Shown piece by piece: positions 33,243 through 40,700 of a stretch of 64,000 bases of DNA. This stretch comes from PFJX01 sp964466195. GTDB taxonomy: Bacteria > Pseudomonadota > Gammaproteobacteria > Burkholderiales > Thiobacillaceae. The translations under genes and the position numbers were made by a program. The number at the start of each line of letters is the position of its first letter. Within the stretch, counting starts at the first letter, position 1. The stretch lies in the NCBI GenBank assembly GCA_964466195.1, contig CAYXMQ010000003.1:124001-188000 (forward strand). Direction: 5' to 3'. The notes under the pieces were generated by a model that did no database searches, was not told the DNA's origin, and saw only the letters and a program-made list of their open reading frames with translations.

Positions 33243-33614
33243 TCAGGCTGCGGCTTGCAGGCTGGCAGCCTGGGTCATTTGCTCTTGCGCCAGCTTGATA
33301 TTTTCCTGAGCCAGATTGCCGTACTCGGCGGAAGAGGTGTTGGCAAATTCCACGCCGGAGCGCACGGCGCTGATGCCGCGCTCGCCGCATTCGCGCAGCA
33401 GCGCGGTCTGGCCGGCCATCAGGTCCTGGTAGCCTTTGGCTTGGGTCATCAGCGCCAGGCTGCGGGCGCCGGCATCCATGAAGAAGGCGGCCAGTTCGGC
33501 TTGTTGCTGAACGAGTTTGTCGAAGGTGCGTTGATTGAGAGCGCCGATCTTGCGGGCGGATTCCAGCGCGGTTTCGGTGGATTTCTCAAACATTTCGATC
33601 ATGTGCTTTTGCAT
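33243..33614 (-). CDS. phaP: Phasin (PHB granule-associated protein)
   Basis: A 123-residue, cysteine-poor, helical phasin_2-like protein: start with MIEMFEKSTETALESARKI, an amphipathic middle with RTFDKLVQQQAELAAFFMD, and an Ala/Gln-rich end. Phasins coat PHB granules, limit their size and keep PHB from sticking to other proteins. The gene has its own promoter region, with TTGACA at 33708-33713 on the minus strand and an overlapping large palindrome resembling PhaR operators, and its own terminator. This implies derepression when PHB sequesters PhaR. Confidence 0.9.
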   Translation of the reverse strand: MQKHMIEMFEKSTETALESARKIGALNQRTFDKLVQQQAELAAFFMDAGARSLALMTQAKGYQDLMAGQTALLRECGERGISAVRSGVEFANTSSAEYGNLAQENIKLAQEQMTQAASLQAAA

Positions 33615-33642
33615 GTTGACTCTCCTGTAGGACCAATAAAAA

Positions 33643-33701
33643 GTTCGATTTCGCTATTGTGCACCGCACAATTGTTGCAATGCACAATAGCGAAATCGAA
33701 C
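33643..33701. promoter_or_regulatory. PhaR-type operator in a perfect 21-bp inverted repeat upstream of phaP
   Basis: The 21-base arms at 33643-33663 and 33681-33701 are exact reverse complements around a 17-base centre. Inside lie two adjacent 15-16-bp elements, TTGTGCACCGCACAA (33657-33671) and TTGTTGCAATGCACAA (33672-33687). A nearly identical element occurs ahead of phaE. It overlaps the predicted -10 region (TTGACA-N18-TATTGT), so PhaR binding would block phaP. Confidence 0.8.
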
Positions 33702-33843
33702 GCGGTCTGTCAACAACCAAAACAAAAATATGATCGCCCGGCGTACGGGCGGAAACACGCTGTAACACTTGCTTACGTCATGGAAACGGACCCGGAACAA
33801 GCGCCGGATAAGCTGGAAGCGTAGTCAATCCAAGGAGTCCATC

Positions 33844-34302
33844 ATGAAAACCCAATTAATCGCCCGTATGCTTTTGTTGTCCGGTTTGGCCGTATACGGA
33901 AACGCCGCCATGGCTTCCGACGAACTGGCGGGTGCGTTGATCGGCGCCGGAACCGGCGCGGTCATCGGCAATGCGATCGATCGCCATGACGGCGCTGTCG
34001 TCGGTGGTGTAATCGGCGCCGTTCTGGGTATCGCCATCGCAGGCGATGACGATCGCCGATACGCACCAGTCTATCGCTCGCGCCCGATCTACCGACCGGC
34101 GCCGGTGGTGGTGTATGAAGCGCCCCGCGTGCGTTACATCGAGCAACCCGTGCTGGTGGAATACCGCCCGCTGCCTTATCGCTGGCACTACGAGCGTTAC
34201 GATCGGCATGATCGGCATGACGGCCATGACAGCCGCCGGGGTCGGGACAATCGGGATAAGGGCCGCTGGCATGAAGAGCGCGGCGATCGTCGCGGCTGGT
34301 AG
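33844..34302 (+). CDS. Exported glycine-zipper, His/Arg-rich protein
   Basis: A 152-residue protein with a Sec signal peptide (cut after AMA, about residue 22). A glycine-zipper stretch follows (ALIGAGTGAVIGNAI, then GGVIGAVLGIAIAG), as in outer-membrane Rickettsia-17kDa-like proteins. The basic, disordered C-terminus is rich in Arg, His, Asp and Tyr (RYDRHDRHDGHD). AAGGAG precedes ATG 33844. It may sit in the outer membrane and bind metal or nucleic acid; the role is unknown. It lies among PHB genes but shows no link to PHB. Confidence 0.75.
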   Translation: MKTQLIARMLLLSGLAVYGNAAMASDELAGALIGAGTGAVIGNAIDRHDGAVVGGVIGAVLGIAIAGDDDRRYAPVYRSRPIYRPAPVVVYEAPRVRYIEQPVLVEYRPLPYRWHYERYDRHDRHDGHDSRRGRDNRDKGRWHEERGDRRGW

Positions 34303-34402
34303 GCCGGATCAGAAGGGCGAGTGAGCCGGGCGCTTGAGGGTCAGTGCAGTATCTGGCGTCAGCTTCCGGAGTCGGCTGTGAGGGCGCTCCGGCATGCGCT
34401 TA

Positions 34403-34870
34403 TCAGCGCTTGTCGCCAGGGTCTTCGCCCGTGCCGGAGCGCTTGTAGAGGGCGTCCATGTCCTGCCAGAAGCCGATGTTCTGCTGGCCCAGCTTCATCC
34501 AGAATTCCATTGGGTTGCCGCCCCAGACACCCTGCATCTGTTCGGTGAACATGCGTTGCTGTTTGACGAATAAATCCAGGCTTTGGTCGAGAAAGGTCGT
34601 GAAGGCCTCTTGCGCGGTATCGCCGTAAAAGCGGATGAAGCGTTGCAGCATCGCCGCGGTAAACAACGGATTGCCGCCAGCTTCCTGCTCCATGATGATT
34701 TGCAGCAGGATGGCGCGGGTGATGTCGGTTTCGGTCTGGGAATCGACCACTCGGAACGCAATCGCGTTCATCACCAGGTCTTTGACCTCGGCAAGGGTGA
34801 TGTAGCGGCTTTCCTCAGTGTCGTAGAGACGCCGGTTCGGGTACTTCTTGATCAGGCGTTCAGTAGTCAT
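34403..34870 (-). CDS. phaR: Polyhydroxyalkanoate synthesis repressor
   Basis: A 155-residue PhaR. The N-terminal PHB/PHA accumulation DNA-binding domain reads LIKKYPNRRLYDTEESRYI and is followed by the helical PHB_acc repeats with LLQIIMEQEAGGNPLFTAAML. PhaR binds phasin and PHB promoters and is released by binding nascent PHB granules. ATG 34870 is preceded by GGGAGAGG. It lies 61 bp after phaB with an intrinsic terminator in between, so it may have partly independent expression. Its likely targets are the TGC-rich operators next to phaP and phaE. Confidence 0.95.
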   Translation of the reverse strand: MTTERLIKKYPNRRLYDTEESRYITLAEVKDLVMNAIAFRVVDSQTETDITRAILLQIIMEQEAGGNPLFTAAMLQRFIRFYGDTAQEAFTTFLDQSLDLFVKQQRMFTEQMQGVWGGNPMEFWMKLGQQNIGFWQDMDALYKRSGTGEDPGDKR

Positions 34871-34887
34871 ATTCCTCTCCCGAATAT

Positions 34888-34922
34888 AAAAAACCGACGG
34901 CACGCGCACAGCGCGCCGTCGG
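34888..34922 (-). terminator. Intrinsic terminator after phaB
   Basis: The minus-strand stem CCGACGGC / GCCGTCGG, with a 13-base GC-rich loop, is followed by a U-run before the phaR start. It would end phaA-phaB transcripts. Confidence 0.85.
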
Positions 34923-34931
34923 CGCGTGGCG

Positions 34932-35678
34932 TCAGCACATGTGCTGGCCGCCGTTGGCTGCGATGTTGGCGCCGGTGATGAAAGCGCCGTCTTCGGAGGC
35001 CAGGAAGGTCACCAGAGCGGCGATTTCTTCCGGCTTGCCGAGACGGCCGATGGGGATTTGCGCGACGATCTGATTGCGCACGTCTTCAGGAATCGCCATC
35101 ACCATTTCCGTGCCGATATAGCCGGGGGAAATGGAATTGACGGTGACACCTTTCTTGGCCGTTTCCTGCGCCAGCGACATGCTGAAACCATGCATGCCGG
35201 CCTTGGCAGCGGCGTAGTTGGTCTGGCCGAACTGGCCCTTCTGGCCGTTGATCGAGGAGATGTTGATGATGCGGCCCCAACCCTTGTTCATCATGCCATC
35301 GACGAACTGCTTGGTGACATTGAACACCGAAACCAGATTGACGTTGAGCACCGCGTTCCATTGCTCGGGCCCCATCTTGCGGAAGGTGCCGTCCTTGGTA
35401 ATGCCGGCGTTGTTGACCAGCACATCGACGCCGCCGAAATCGGCATTGAGCCGGTCGCCCATCGCGCGGCACTCATCGAAGCTGGAGACATCGCATTTGA
35501 CCAACGTCATGTCGAAACCGGCCGCCGCCATTTTTTCCTGCCACGCGCTGGCCTGGGCTTCATCCATGTAAGTGGACACCACCTTGCAGCCGGCTTGCGC
35601 CAGTTTCACGCAGATGGCGCTGCCGATGCCGCCGGTGCCGCCGGTAACCAAAGCCACTTTTCCATTCAGTCCGCTCAT
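34932..35678 (-). CDS. phaB: Acetoacetyl-CoA reductase
   Basis: A 248-residue short-chain dehydrogenase reducing acetoacetyl-CoA to (R)-3-hydroxybutyryl-CoA with NADPH. It has the Rossmann loop TGGTGGIG near the N-terminus, NNAGIT, a catalytic Ser/Tyr/Lys set (NISSINGQKGQFGQTNYAAAK), and SPGYIGTEMV. PhaB-typical residues such as the GQ-FGQTNY stretch distinguish it from FabG. It starts 2 bp after the phaA stop, so the two are translationally coupled; AAAGG lies within the end of phaA. Confidence 0.95.
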   Translation of the reverse strand: MSGLNGKVALVTGGTGGIGSAICVKLAQAGCKVVSTYMDEAQASAWQEKMAAAGFDMTLVKCDVSSFDECRAMGDRLNADFGGVDVLVNNAGITKDGTFRKMGPEQWNAVLNVNLVSVFNVTKQFVDGMMNKGWGRIINISSINGQKGQFGQTNYAAAKAGMHGFSMSLAQETAKKGVTVNSISPGYIGTEMVMAIPEDVRNQIVAQIPIGRLGKPEEIAALVTFLASEDGAFITGANIAANGGQHMC

Positions 35679-35680
35679 TT

Positions 35681-36865
35681 TCAAATCCTTTCGACAGCAA
35701 GGGCGACGCCCTGACCGCCACCGATGCACAAGGTGGCGAGACCTTTGTTGGCTCCGGTGCGCTGCATGCCATACAGCAGCGTGACCAGGATGCGCGCGCC
35801 GGAGGCGCCAATCGGATGGCCGATCGAGATCGCGCCGCCGCTGACATTGACGTTGACCGGATCAAAGCCGAGTTCCTTGTTCACCGACAGGGCTTGCGCG
35901 GCGAAAGCCTCATTGGCTTCGATCATATCCAGATCCTTGGCCGACCAGCCGGCGCGGTCGAGACACTTGCGCACGGCCGGAATCGGGCCGGTGCCCATGA
36001 TCGCCGGATCGACCCCGGCGCTGCCGAAGCTGACCACGCGGGCGAGCGGCTGCAACCCCAACTGCCTGGCCATGGCGCCGCTCATCACCACGACGCCGGC
36101 GGCGCCGTCGTTGATGCCGGACGCATTGCCGGCAGTGACCGTGCCGTCCTTCATGAACGCCGGTTTGAGCTTGGCCAGCGTATCGGCCGTGGTGCCGGCG
36201 CGCGGAAACTCGTCCTTGGCGAAGATCACCGGCTCGCCCTTGCGTTGCGGAATCTCGATCGGAATGATTTCCGCGTCGAAATGCCCGTTGCTCTGCGCGG
36301 CTTCGGTGCGCTGCTGCGAGGTGGCGGCGAACAGATCCTGCTCGGCGCGGGAAAACGCGTACTTCGAAGCAATGTTCTCTGCCGTGATGCCCATATGGCA
36401 GTCGTTGAACGCGCACCAGAGGCCATCCTGAATCATCGTATCGACCAGTTCCCAGTTGCCCATGCGTTTGCCGTCGCGCGATTTCGGCAGCACGTGCGGC
36501 GACAGGCTCATGTTCTCCTGGCCGCCGGCGATGACGATGCCGGAATCGCCGCACTGCACCGCCTGCGCGGCCAGATGCACGGCCTTCAGGCCGCTGCCGC
36601 ACACCTTGTTGATGGTCAACGCCGAAACCGTATCCGGCAGACCGCCCGCCAGAGCGGCCTGGCGCGCCGGGTTCTGGCCGACTCCGGCCTGGAGCACCTG
36701 GCCGAGTATGACCTCGTCGATCTGGCCGGGCTGCAAACCGGCGCGGACGAGCAGGGCTTTGATGACATGCGCTCCGAGCTGACTGGCCGGAACGCCCGCC
36801 AGCGCCCCGTTGAACGCGCCGACCGCGGTTCGACCCGCCGCCACTATGACTACATCGTTAAACAT
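35681..36865 (-). CDS. phaA: Acetyl-CoA acetyltransferase (beta-ketothiolase)
   Basis: A 394-residue thiolase joining two acetyl-CoA to acetoacetyl-CoA, the first step of PHB synthesis. Catalytic Cys lies in NKVCGSGLKAVHLA (about residue 88). The His is in SIGHPIGASGARI and the second Cys in LCIGGGQGVAL. It begins MFNDVVIVAAGRT. It is first of the phaA-phaB unit and diverges from phaE across a 135-base region holding two PhaR-like elements. Confidence 0.95.
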   Translation of the reverse strand: MFNDVVIVAAGRTAVGAFNGALAGVPASQLGAHVIKALLVRAGLQPGQIDEVILGQVLQAGVGQNPARQAALAGGLPDTVSALTINKVCGSGLKAVHLAAQAVQCGDSGIVIAGGQENMSLSPHVLPKSRDGKRMGNWELVDTMIQDGLWCAFNDCHMGITAENIASKYAFSRAEQDLFAATSQQRTEAAQSNGHFDAEIIPIEIPQRKGEPVIFAKDEFPRAGTTADTLAKLKPAFMKDGTVTAGNASGINDGAAGVVVMSGAMARQLGLQPLARVVSFGSAGVDPAIMGTGPIPAVRKCLDRAGWSAKDLDMIEANEAFAAQALSVNKELGFDPVNVNVSGGAISIGHPIGASGARILVTLLYGMQRTGANKGLATLCIGGGQGVALAVERI

Positions 36866-36925
36866 TGGAAGTCTCCTGCAAAGAATGGAATGCTTCCTCC
36901 CCCAAGGTAAATTCTATTCGGGTTT

Positions 36926-36964
36926 TTGTGCATTGCACTTGACATATTTTGTTGCGTTGCACAA
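36926..36964. promoter_or_regulatory. PhaR-like operator pair between phaA and phaE
   Basis: TTGTGCATTGCAC (36926-36938) and TTGTTGCGTTGCACAA (36949-36964) flank TTGACA at 36939-36944. The second element differs by two bases from that upstream of phaP. Placement in the divergent promoter region suggests joint control of phaAB and phaEC. Confidence 0.7.
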
Positions 36965-37000
36965 AAATGGTTTTGCTATCACCAACCGAGGAGTGGCAAC

Positions 37001-38179
37001 GTGAGCAACGCGAACGACTGGACCGAAAGCTGGATGAATTCGCAGCAGAATTACTGGAAAGCCTGGGCCGATTTGGCGCAGCGCGGCATGAAGACGCCGG
37101 AAGCTCCGAAGCACCCCTTGGCCGATGGCTTGGCGCAATGGTGGCAGACCGTCTCACCGATGGCGCCGCCGGCGGGACGCGATGTATTCGACAAGCTGAT
37201 GGAAGTCAGCAAAGGCTATTACAGCCTGGCCGAGCGGTTCATGTCAGGCGATCAGGCCAAGCCCGATGGCGGCATGGAAGCGATCAACAGCTGGCTCGAC
37301 GGCATGCAGAAGTGCTGGAGCGACTGGTCGCAGATGGGGTCGGCCTTCCGCCCCGAGGGCCTGTTCCAGGCCGATCAGTTCAAAGGCATGACCACGTTCT
37401 GGGATCTGCCGATGGACACCTGGAACCGACTTGCCGCCAACGTCATGCCGATGCCGGGCGATTTCACCCAGGCTTTCCATCCGGAAGGCGGCAACCCGAT
37501 GCACCAGCAGGCCAACAAATTCCTCTCCATTCCCGCGGTCGGTTACTCACGGGAATCGCAAGAGCAATATCAGATATTGGCCCAACGCCAGCTGGACTAC
37601 ATGGCGGCAACTCAGGCTTATCAAATGGCTTTCGGCAAATTGGGCGCGGACAGCGCGAAAGGCTTTCAGGCGGCGCTGCAGGCGCGGGTCAAGGAAGGCA
37701 AGCCGATATCCAGCCTGCGCGAGCTGTATGACCAGTGGGTGGAACTGAGCGAAGCGGCCTACGCCGATTTCGTCATGACCAAGGACTATCAGACGCTCTA
37801 CGGCCGCCTGGTCAACACACTGTTGGCGTTGAAGCAGCAAATGGCGCGCATGGTCGATCAGAACCTGGAAGCGATGCACATGCCGACGCATGCCGAGATC
37901 AGCACGCTGCAATGCCGGCAACAGGAATTGCGGCGCGACAACCTGAAACTGCACAAGGAACTCAAGGCGATGCAGGCGCAACTCGAAGCCATGCGGCAGT
38001 CCCTGTTGCAAGTGCAATCAGCGCCTAAAGCCACCCCGAAAGCCACCCCGAAAGCCACCCCGAAAGCCGCCCCGCCGGCGCCGGCCCAAGCAGCGGCCGC
38101 CCAGGCCGCAGCGCCGAAAACGGCAGCTAAACCGGCGGCAGCCAAATCTGTCGCCAAGCCTGCCGCCAAACCAAAGTAA
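37001..38179 (+). CDS. phaE: Class III PHA synthase accessory subunit PhaE with basic Ala/Lys/Pro tail
   Basis: A 392-residue PhaE, the partner of PhaC in class III synthases. It has a Trp-rich start (NDWTESWMNSQQNYWKAWAD), the conserved core WVELSEAAYADFVMTKDYQ, and a coiled-coil near residues 300-340. The last about 50 residues are a KATPKATPKATP-type tail rich in Ala, Lys and Pro, like the histone-H1-like tails of PhaF phasins and AlgP. The GTG at 37001 was chosen because GAGGAG precedes it and the product then begins as PhaE does; the frame is open 25 codons further up, across the operators. phaC follows 15 bp downstream. Confidence 0.92.
   Translation: MSNANDWTESWMNSQQNYWKAWADLAQRGMKTPEAPKHPLADGLAQWWQTVSPMAPPAGRDVFDKLMEVSKGYYSLAERFMSGDQAKPDGGMEAINSWLDGMQKCWSDWSQMGSAFRPEGLFQADQFKGMTTFWDLPMDTWNRLAANVMPMPGDFTQAFHPEGGNPMHQQANKFLSIPAVGYSRESQEQYQILAQRQLDYMAATQAYQMAFGKLGADSAKGFQAALQARVKEGKPISSLRELYDQWVELSEAAYADFVMTKDYQTLYGRLVNTLLALKQQMARMVDQNLEAMHMPTHAEISTLQCRQQELRRDNLKLHKELKAMQAQLEAMRQSLLQVQSAPKATPKATPKATPKAAPPAPAQAAAAQAAAPKTAAKPAAAKSVAKPAAKPK
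38027..38074 (+). repeat. Four tandem 12-bp repeats in the phaE tail
   Basis: The unit AAAGCCACCCCG occurs three times exactly and once with one base changed (38063-38074), encoding KATP/KAAP. Such in-frame repeats can expand or contract without breaking the reading frame. Confidence 0.9.
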
Positions 38180-38194
38180 GCCGGAGACTGAAAA

Positions 38195-39262
38195 ATGATG
38201 CCATTCGACATGCGCCCCGATGCCGTCATGCAAGAGCTCACCGCCTATGGCCAGAAGCTCTCGCATGGCATGAAAAACCTGATGGAAGTCGGCGAAATCA
38301 GCACCGGCGTCACCCCCAAGACGGTGATCTACCAGGAAGACAAGCTCACCCTGTTCCGCTTCAACCCGAGCGCCGAGAAGGTGCAGAACAAGACTCCGCT
38401 GTTGATCGTCTATGCGCTGGTCAATCGACCCTACATGGCCGACATCCAGGAAAACCGCTCCACCGTCAAAGCCCTGATGGATGCCGGCCAGGACGTCTAC
38501 CTGGTGGATTGGGGCTACCCGGATCGCGCCGACCGCTATCTCACCCTCGACGACTACATCAACGGCTACCTCGACCGTTGTGTCGACGTGATCTGCGAAC
38601 GCCACCGCCTCGACAAGATCAACATCCTCGGCATCTGCCAGGGCGGCACCTTCTCGCTGTGCTACTCGGCGCTGCACCCGGAAAAGGTCAAGAACCTGGT
38701 CACCATGGTCACCCCGGTCGATTTCCAGACCCCGGACAACATGCTGTCGCACTGGGTGCAGCAGGTCGACGCCGATCTGGTCGTCGACACCCTGGGCAAT
38801 GTGCCCGGCGAAATGCTGAACTGGACCTTCCTCAACCTGAAGCCCTACCAGCTGATGGGCCAGAAATACCTGGGCCTGCTCGACACGCTGGACGACCCGG
38901 AAGCGCTAAAGAACTTCCTGCGCATGGAGAAGTGGATTTTCGACAGCCCCGACCAGGCCGGCGAAGCCTTCCGCCAGTTCATCAAAGACTTCTACCAGCA
39001 GAACAAGCTGCTCAACGGCGGCCTGGAAATCGGCGCGCCGGTGAGCCTGAAGGCCATCACCATGCCGGTGCTGAACGTGTTTGCCGAACAGGACCACCTG
39101 GTGCCGCCCGATGCCTCCCGTGCGATGCGCGGCAAGCTGGGCACCAAGGACTACACCGAACTGTCCTTCCCCGGCGGCCATATCGGCATCTACGTCAGCG
39201 GCAAAGCGCAGAAGACCGTGCCGCCGGCGATCGGCAAATGGCTGGACGAGCGCGAGAAATGA
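38195..39262 (+). CDS. phaC: Class III poly(3-hydroxyalkanoate) synthase subunit PhaC
   Basis: A 355-residue alpha/beta-hydrolase-fold synthase polymerising (R)-3-hydroxybutyryl-CoA at the granule surface. The short length and required PhaE neighbour define class III. The catalytic triad is visible: Cys148 in the lipase-like box GICQGG, Asp300 in AEQDHLVPP and His329 in GGHIG. The conserved VDWGYPD and NLKPYQLM segments are present. It forms an operon with phaE, 15 bp apart. No intrinsic terminator follows directly. Confidence 0.96.
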   Translation: MMPFDMRPDAVMQELTAYGQKLSHGMKNLMEVGEISTGVTPKTVIYQEDKLTLFRFNPSAEKVQNKTPLLIVYALVNRPYMADIQENRSTVKALMDAGQDVYLVDWGYPDRADRYLTLDDYINGYLDRCVDVICERHRLDKINILGICQGGTFSLCYSALHPEKVKNLVTMVTPVDFQTPDNMLSHWVQQVDADLVVDTLGNVPGEMLNWTFLNLKPYQLMGQKYLGLLDTLDDPEALKNFLRMEKWIFDSPDQAGEAFRQFIKDFYQQNKLLNGGLEIGAPVSLKAITMPVLNVFAEQDHLVPPDASRAMRGKLGTKDYTELSFPGGHIGIYVSGKAQKTVPPAIGKWLDEREK

Positions 39263-39746
39263 ACTCGCAATAGGCGACAGGTATTTGGCGACAAATGATG
39301 TTAGGGACGACCGCTCGCCGGGAGCGGCCCGCATGCATCGGCGCGACGGTGAATAGGCGGGCTGCCGGGTTCCGGAGAATCACGCCGCCGCGCGGCAGAA
39401 GCGTCTAGGCGCTCGCAACAACGCCCGTTTTTTCCGGGCAATGTGCTTGCGACTGGCCGCTTTGATCCCGCTACGTGTCGGCAAAGAAGCTCGCCAGACG
39501 ATTGTTGCCGCGGTGGATGATGTGCAGATCAATACCAGGCCGTATCAATCGGGCGCGGCGAGGCATGGACCGGGTAGAGCAGGGAAAGGAGATGCCGACA
39601 AATTGAAAACCGGGCACTGATCTGATCTCAGGACCCTGCTGATGATTGACGCCGATGCCATTTCCCAACACTCTCGGGTCATTGCGATAAGCAACCTATG
39701 TCTCCCATCACGGGCAACCTGAAGCAGGTTTCGAGCGGAGAAGGAC
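39263..39746. other. 484-base intergenic stretch after phaC
   Basis: No credible gene on either strand. It contains a small GCCCG/CGGGC hairpin around a T-run (39423-39439), not a true terminator, and an AT-richer part next to the following sensor gene with no recognisable promoter. Possibly decayed sequence. Confidence 0.4.
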
Positions 39747-40418
39747 ATGAGCCTAGAAATCCCGCCACGCCGGCATGCGATCAGAATCGTCGATCTCGGG
39801 TTCGGTGTGCTGATCACGCTGCTGCTGGTCATCGCCGTGACCACTTTCATGCGTCTGGATCGCATCCGTGAAAGTCTCCGGGCGATTACCGAGGATCACA
39901 CCGCGCACGCTCAGCTTGCCCACCGGATGTATGACGTCTCGCGGGAACGTGCCTTCCTCCTGTTCAAGGGCGTGCACGAAAACGATCCGTTTATGGCCGA
40001 CAAGCTGTCCATGCGCTTCAGGGAGCTTGCTGCCGAGTTCAGCCAGGCGCGACAAACGCTCTTGAAAAACCCCCTGGCCCCCGCAGAGAGAGCGCTTCTG
40101 AAAAAGCAGGGGCAGGCCGCCGAAGAGACCATGCTGCAGCAGGATGTGGTCCTGGGCCTTGTTTTCGTCGGCAATCAGGCCAAGGCCCAGGAGACGCTGA
40201 TCAACTATGCCCTGCCGGCCCAGGAGGGGGTTCTAAGCGCCATCGATCTACTCATCAAACTGCAGCATCGAGAGGTGGAGATCGCCAGCAAGCGGGCCGC
40301 CGAACAGGAACGCGCGGCCTATCGCTTCCTAGCGGTCGGCACGGCCATGACGGTCCTGCTCTGCATATGGCTTGCCTACTACGTGCGGAAAAACCTGACC
40401 GGGCTTAAGCACAACTAG
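39747..40418 (+). CDS. Membrane sensor fragment with no output domain
   Basis: A 223-residue protein with a membrane helix at about 15-37 and a periplasmic four-helix-bundle-like region (YDVSRERAFLLFKGV, then LSMRFRELAAEFSQAR) of the kind found in chemoreceptors and GGDEF proteins. A second membrane helix (FLAVGTAMTVLLCIWLAYYV) is followed by only about 11 residues. No HAMP, MCP, GGDEF or kinase domain follows. It either works as a stand-alone membrane sensor or is the 5' remnant of a transducer. A stop ends it right after the second helix, without disturbed sequence before it. Confidence 0.65.
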   Translation: MSLEIPPRRHAIRIVDLGFGVLITLLLVIAVTTFMRLDRIRESLRAITEDHTAHAQLAHRMYDVSRERAFLLFKGVHENDPFMADKLSMRFRELAAEFSQARQTLLKNPLAPAERALLKKQGQAAEETMLQQDVVLGLVFVGNQAKAQETLINYALPAQEGVLSAIDLLIKLQHREVEIASKRAAEQERAAYRFLAVGTAMTVLLCIWLAYYVRKNLTGLKHN

Positions 40419-40700
40419 TCGGACAACCGCCGACAGCTTTGCCGCAGCCTTCTCGATCCGGTTACAGGAGCAGGCCGTCGGCAAGCAAACGCCCCATCGC
40501 CTCCGGATGGATCAGGCGCGGGCTGGTCTGCGAGCGCCGAAGGCGGCTCACTCCGCCTGGATAGCCGCCAAACGCACCACCGGCGCCACGCGCTTCCAAT
40601 CCGGCAATACCTCGCCCGAGACCGACTGGGTCGAGGGATACGCCTTGAGCCAGTCGGCGGGATAAAGCAATCGGCCTAGGCCGTTTTCACAGTCTAGGGC
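40419..40700. other. Gap with an in-frame open extension of the next lipoprotein gene
   Basis: On the minus strand the reading frame of the PD40 lipoprotein continues open after its stop for about 50 codons to a TGA near 40548, with natural-looking composition (GRLLYPADWLKAYPSTQSV). This may be the relic of a longer C-terminus or of another gene. The rest shows nothing. Confidence 0.35.

Noticed and set aside
39423..39439. GCCCG-T6-C-CGGGC element as a phaC terminator
   Set aside because: The T-run is in the loop, not after the stem, and it lies 160 bases past the stop.
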